In this document: positions 61,358 through 64,000 of the stretch, one piece after another
Layout: the number at the start of each line of letters is the position of its first letter
How positions within the stretch are numbered: position 1 is the first letter of the stretch
Source of the DNA: DATFFO01 sp963744905
Lineage (GTDB): Bacteria; Actinomycetota; Acidimicrobiia; Spongiisociales; ZC4RG35
Assembly: GCA_963744905.1 (NCBI GenBank)
Contig: CAVUUV010000003.1
Span: 744,001 to 808,000, forward strand
Direction: 5' to 3'
Length of the DNA: 64,000 bases
Made by a program: the position numbers and the translations under genes
The notes under the pieces: model-generated
The model's input: only the letters and a program-made list of their open reading frames with translations
What the model was told of the DNA's origin: nothing
Database searches by the model: none

Positions 61358-62341
61358 TCAGATCAGGTCGGCCTCGCGGATCCCGAAGGAGGGATGGCGC
61401 AGACGACACAGGGCCAGCTTCTCGAGCTGGCGGATGCGCTCCCGGGTCAGGTTGAACTCGTCGCCGATCTCCTCCAGCGTGCGGGGCACGCCGTCGTAGA
61501 ACCCGTAGCGCAGGGCCAGGATCCGGCCCTCCCTCTCGGGCAGCCGTTCGATCGACTTGCGGAGGGAGTTGGCCACATCCATCTCTTCGGTCAGCTGCAC
61601 CGGGTCGGCTGCATCCTCGTCCTCGATGAAGTCGCCCAGCTGGGCGCCGTCTTCGCCGATGGGCTGCTCGAGCGACACGGTGTCTGCCACTCCCAGAGCC
61701 AGCTCTACCTTGTCCACCGTCACACCCGCCTCTTCGGCTATCTCCTCGGGACGGGGATCCCGTCCTAGCTCCGCCTTGAGGCTGGCCTGGGCGGCGCGGA
61801 CCGCAGCCAGCGTGTCGTGAAGGTGTACCGGTATGCGAACCGTGCGGGACTTGTCGGCGATGGCCCGGGTGATGGCCTGACGGATCCACCAGGTGGCGTA
61901 GGTGGAGAACTTGAAGCCCTTACGCCAGTCGAACTTCTCCACCGCCCGGATCAGACCCAGATTGCCCTCCTGGATCAGATCGAGGAAGTCGATGCCGGAG
62001 GTATTTGCATAGCGACGGGCGTTGGCGACCACCAGGCGCAGGTTGGCGGTGAGAAAGGCGTCCTTGGCCTCACGGCCCTTGCGCTCCTGGCGGCGTAGCT
62101 CGATCTCCTGTTTCTTGCCCTTGTAGTCGCCGGTCTCGAGCCGTTCGGCGGCCTCCTCCCCGGCCTCGATCTGCTGGGCCAGGTCGACTTCCTGCTCAGC
62201 CGTGAGCAAGTCGTACTCACCGATGGCGGTCAGATACTGCGACACCAGGTCTGTGGTGAGGCGACCGCGCTCGTCGGTCAGCTTGCTCTGGAGACGAGAA
62301 CGCTTGGCGGAGCGATCGCGCTTCGTATCGGCTGCAGGCAT
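61358..62341 (-). CDS. RNA polymerase sigma factor, primary-like (RpoD/SigB group)
   Basis: The product has 327 residues. Region 1.2 is DLVSQYLTAIGEYDLLTAEQ; regions 2.1-2.4 are LRLVVANARRYANTSGIDFL, DLIQEGNLGLIRAVEKFDWR and FKFSTYATWWIRQAITRAIA; region 4 ends with RTLEEIGDEFNLTRERIRQL. The length, without a long acidic region 1.1, matches actinobacterial SigB-type (group 2) rather than the longer SigA, though a lineage with a short primary factor is possible. ATG 62341 has AAGGA nine bases upstream. Confidence 0.9.
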   Translation of the reverse strand: MPAADTKRDRSAKRSRLQSKLTDERGRLTTDLVSQYLTAIGEYDLLTAEQEVDLAQQIEAGEEAAERLETGDYKGKKQEIELRRQERKGREAKDAFLTANLRLVVANARRYANTSGIDFLDLIQEGNLGLIRAVEKFDWRKGFKFSTYATWWIRQAITRAIADKSRTVRIPVHLHDTLAAVRAAQASLKAELGRDPRPEEIAEEAGVTVDKVELALGVADTVSLEQPIGEDGAQLGDFIEDEDAADPVQLTEEMDVANSLRKSIERLPEREGRILALRYGFYDGVPRTLEEIGDEFNLTRERIRQLEKLALCRLRHPSFGIREADLI

Positions 62342-62589
62342 AGGTAACAGTCCTTCGTCAGGCAGATGTAGGTGGGCCGGGTTCCCACTATGCCAGAAGA
62401 TTCATCGGTTGTGAACCCCCCGTCCACCGGCTACCGCGCGGTCCGAGAACAGCGATCGGTGATCGGTGGGTGAACCGACGACATTCGTGGTTCATGGCGG
62501 AAAACGTCAGCTCCGTCACCAATATTCCCATGGTATGGGGGCGCGGCACCTATCGAAGGACCCAAGATGTCGGGCCGGGCGCGGGCCTC

Positions 62590-63168
62590 CTAGATCAGGT
62601 GGGGCCCGACCACCTCGTCGATCACACCCGCCACGTAGTCGTCGTCGACCGGAAGTCGGCGCACCATGAGCCGGTAGAAGATGGGCCCTGTGAGCCGATC
62701 GGCCAGACGGTCGACATCCACCTCACCCAGATCGCCTTCGGCGATGGCTCGCTCCAGGCGGTCGATCGTGTTGACACGGCGGGAGGCGATGAATGCCCTG
62801 ATCCGCTCCTCGAAGTCCCCGTCTATCGAGCTGCGGGCGAGAACGTGGGGAAGCACCGAACGGAGCGGCTCTCGGGAAAGGTCGGCGGCCAGACGTCGGT
62901 AGGAGGTGACCAGATCGTCGCGCAGGGATCCCGACATCGGTTCCCCGGCTTCCGGGACGCACCGTTCCCATGCGTCGAAGACGAGTTCGGTCTTGGATTC
63001 CCAACGACGGTATATGGTGGCCTTGCCCACCCCCGCTCGATGGGCAATCCCCTCCATGCTCAGGCCGCTGAATCCCTCTTCGGCCACCAACTCCAGGGCG
63101 GCGTCGAGGATGAGCTCATCCCGGGAGGCATCGCGGGGCCGCCCGGCCGGGCGAGTCTCGGCGGTCAT
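62590..63168 (-). CDS. TetR/AcrR family transcriptional regulator
   Basis: The product has 192 residues. The helix-turn-helix is AALELVAEEGFSGLSMEGIA and HRAGVGKATIYRRWESKTEL; the C-terminal ligand-binding domain follows. ATG 63168 overlaps the stop of the MFS gene upstream (ATGA), so the regulator is co-translated with the transporter, which it probably controls. The 248 bases beyond the sigma-factor start hold no gene. Confidence 0.93.
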   Translation of the reverse strand: MTAETRPAGRPRDASRDELILDAALELVAEEGFSGLSMEGIAHRAGVGKATIYRRWESKTELVFDAWERCVPEAGEPMSGSLRDDLVTSYRRLAADLSREPLRSVLPHVLARSSIDGDFEERIRAFIASRRVNTIDRLERAIAEGDLGEVDVDRLADRLTGPIFYRLMVRRLPVDDDYVAGVIDEVVGPHLI

Positions 63169-64000
63169 TGCCCGGGCGCTCCGGCGGGCGCCATCTCCGT
63201 GACGTGCTCCCGGGCCCGGGCCGGCAGCCACAGCACCACGGCCAGAGCGGCCAGGCTCAAGACGATGGTGCCGATTCGCAACCCCATGGCGAGCCCACTC
63301 AGGAATGCCTCCTTGGCGGCACTGGAGAAGGCGGCGCCTGCCCCTCCACCCATGTTGGCGGCCAGCCCCAGCGCCTGTCCCAACCCCTCCCGGGCCACCT
63401 CGAGGACATCGCCCGGGAACCCCGCCAGCCGGGAGATCTGGTCCCCGTAGACGTGAGCGAAGACGGAACCGATCACGGCCACGCCCAGGGCTCCTCCGAC
63501 CTGTCGAGTGGTGTCGTTCATGGCCGAGCCCACCCCGGCCTTGGCCCGGGGTAGCGATCCCATTATCGATTCTGTGGCCGGGGCCATGGTCATCGACATT
63601 CCGGTGCCCAGCAGGCAGAAGCGGGTAATGACGGACATGTACGAGGAACCGACGTGGAGGAACGAGAGCGAAAACAGACCCGCCCCGGCTATCACCAGGC
63701 CCACGGTCATCACCCGTTTCGTCCCGAAACGCTCCACCAATCGAGCCGAACGGGGTGACACCACCATCAGCACCGCCGCGTACGGAATGAGACGGATACC
63801 CACCTGGAGGGCGCTGTAGCCCTGCACGAACTGCCAGAACTGGGTCATGAGGAACAACGATCCGAACAAGCCGAAGAAGACCAGGGTCACGGCCAGGTTG
63901 GCCACCGAGAACCGGGGATTCGAGAAGAAGCCCAGCTGGAGCATGGGATGTTCAGTCTTCCATTCCCAGAGGAGGAATGTGCCCAAGATCGCCAACCCCC
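63165..64000 (-). CDS. DHA2-type MFS drug exporter, C-terminal part (5' end outside window)
   Basis: The frame is open to the window edge; 278 residues of the C-terminal half are visible. Helices and loops match the EmrB/QacA (14-helix) group, such as LFFSNPRFSVANLAVTLVFF-like helix segments, TQFWQFVQGYSALQVGIRLI, RLVERFGTKRVMTVGLVIAG and GGALGVAVIGSVFAHVYGD. The stop overlaps the TetR start by four bases. The pair is the common repressor/efflux arrangement; substrate unknown. Confidence 0.9.
   Translation of the reverse strand, partial: GLAILGTFLLWEWKTEHPMLQLGFFSNPRFSVANLAVTLVFFGLFGSLFLMTQFWQFVQGYSALQVGIRLIPYAAVLMVVSPRSARLVERFGTKRVMTVGLVIAGAGLFSLSFLHVGSSYMSVITRFCLLGTGMSMTMAPATESIMGSLPRAKAGVGSAMNDTTRQVGGALGVAVIGSVFAHVYGDQISRLAGFPGDVLEVAREGLGQALGLAANMGGGAGAAFSSAAKEAFLSGLAMGLRIGTIVLSLAALAVVLWLPARAREHVTEMAPAGAPGQ

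Noticed and set aside
61358..62341. Calling the sigma factor the housekeeping SigA
   Set aside because: It lacks a long N-terminal region 1.1 and fits SigB-like length; without the rest of the genome the primary factor cannot be told apart.
1..64000. tRNA, rRNA and riboswitch genes
   Set aside because: I looked in the gaps, especially 49101-49567, 62342-62589, 31305-31442 and 6916-7096, and saw no cloverleaf, rRNA-like or known riboswitch core.

Overview
The window is high-GC, gene-dense bacterial chromosome with many 4-bp stop/start overlaps (ATGA, GTGA) between adjacent genes and frequent GTG starts. The gene set points to an actinobacterium: a Kgd-type 2-oxoglutarate enzyme with a fused acyltransferase segment, a DUF3039 zinc protein, a deazaflavin (F420)-type oxidoreductase, a MutT1-like Nudix plus histidine-phosphatase protein, and a Tad pilus locus in the same order as Mycobacterium tuberculosis Rv3654c-Rv3661. 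An uncultured lineage near Acidimicrobiia is my guess and is not proven. No rRNA, tRNA, phage or CRISPR array was found.

Layout. 1-6.9 kb: end of hrpB, phoH, a methyltransferase coupled to a double histidine phosphatase, and a membrane pyrophosphatase; the two genes at the ends share a hairpin repeat at their stops. 7-16.6 kb: LCP protein, PolX, FtsH, a zinc-ribbon DUF3352 protein, a DUF1998-type helicase and a YbaK deacylase, the last two converging on a palindrome that holds both stop codons. 16.6-21.5 kb: the Tad locus and a divergent HAD-IB gene. 21.5-31.3 kb: a TPM-domain protein, ispD, a DUF3039 protein, an MFS transporter, a macrodomain protein, a rhodanese and a very large SARP/AAA/TPR regulator. 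31.4-38 kb: a second MFS transporter, a leuC/flavin-oxidase/leuD operon broken by a 152-bp tandem repeat, GDPD, HU and a ClpX-type zinc finger fused to a degraded amidohydrolase. 38-49 kb: enoyl-CoA hydratase, DUF3237, APH-like kinase, RND/MMPL transporter, HisC, an E1 alpha-beta fusion, a MITE, and a hydrolase/zinc-ribbon/Nudix operon. 49.5-64 kb: Kgd, a heterodimeric ABC exporter, a second inverted MITE, a deazaflavin oxidoreductase, a 2'-5' RNA ligase, a HerA-like ATPase, a principal-type sigma factor, and a TetR/MFS pair running off the end.

The most unusual content is the non-coding and junction structure. There are seven small repeat families: a stop-codon hairpin pair, a 14-bp array at the tadB/tadC junction, a 36-bp array at two loci, a 152-bp duplication, a 71-bp array, a pair of MITEs and a 30-bp pair. 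Several sit exactly on stop or start codons. The most unusual protein is the ClpX-zinc-finger/amidohydrolase fusion at 36.8-38.0 kb. Two genes (GDPD and an alpha/beta hydrolase) carry apparent one-base insertions in short G/C runs, which may be sequencing errors.
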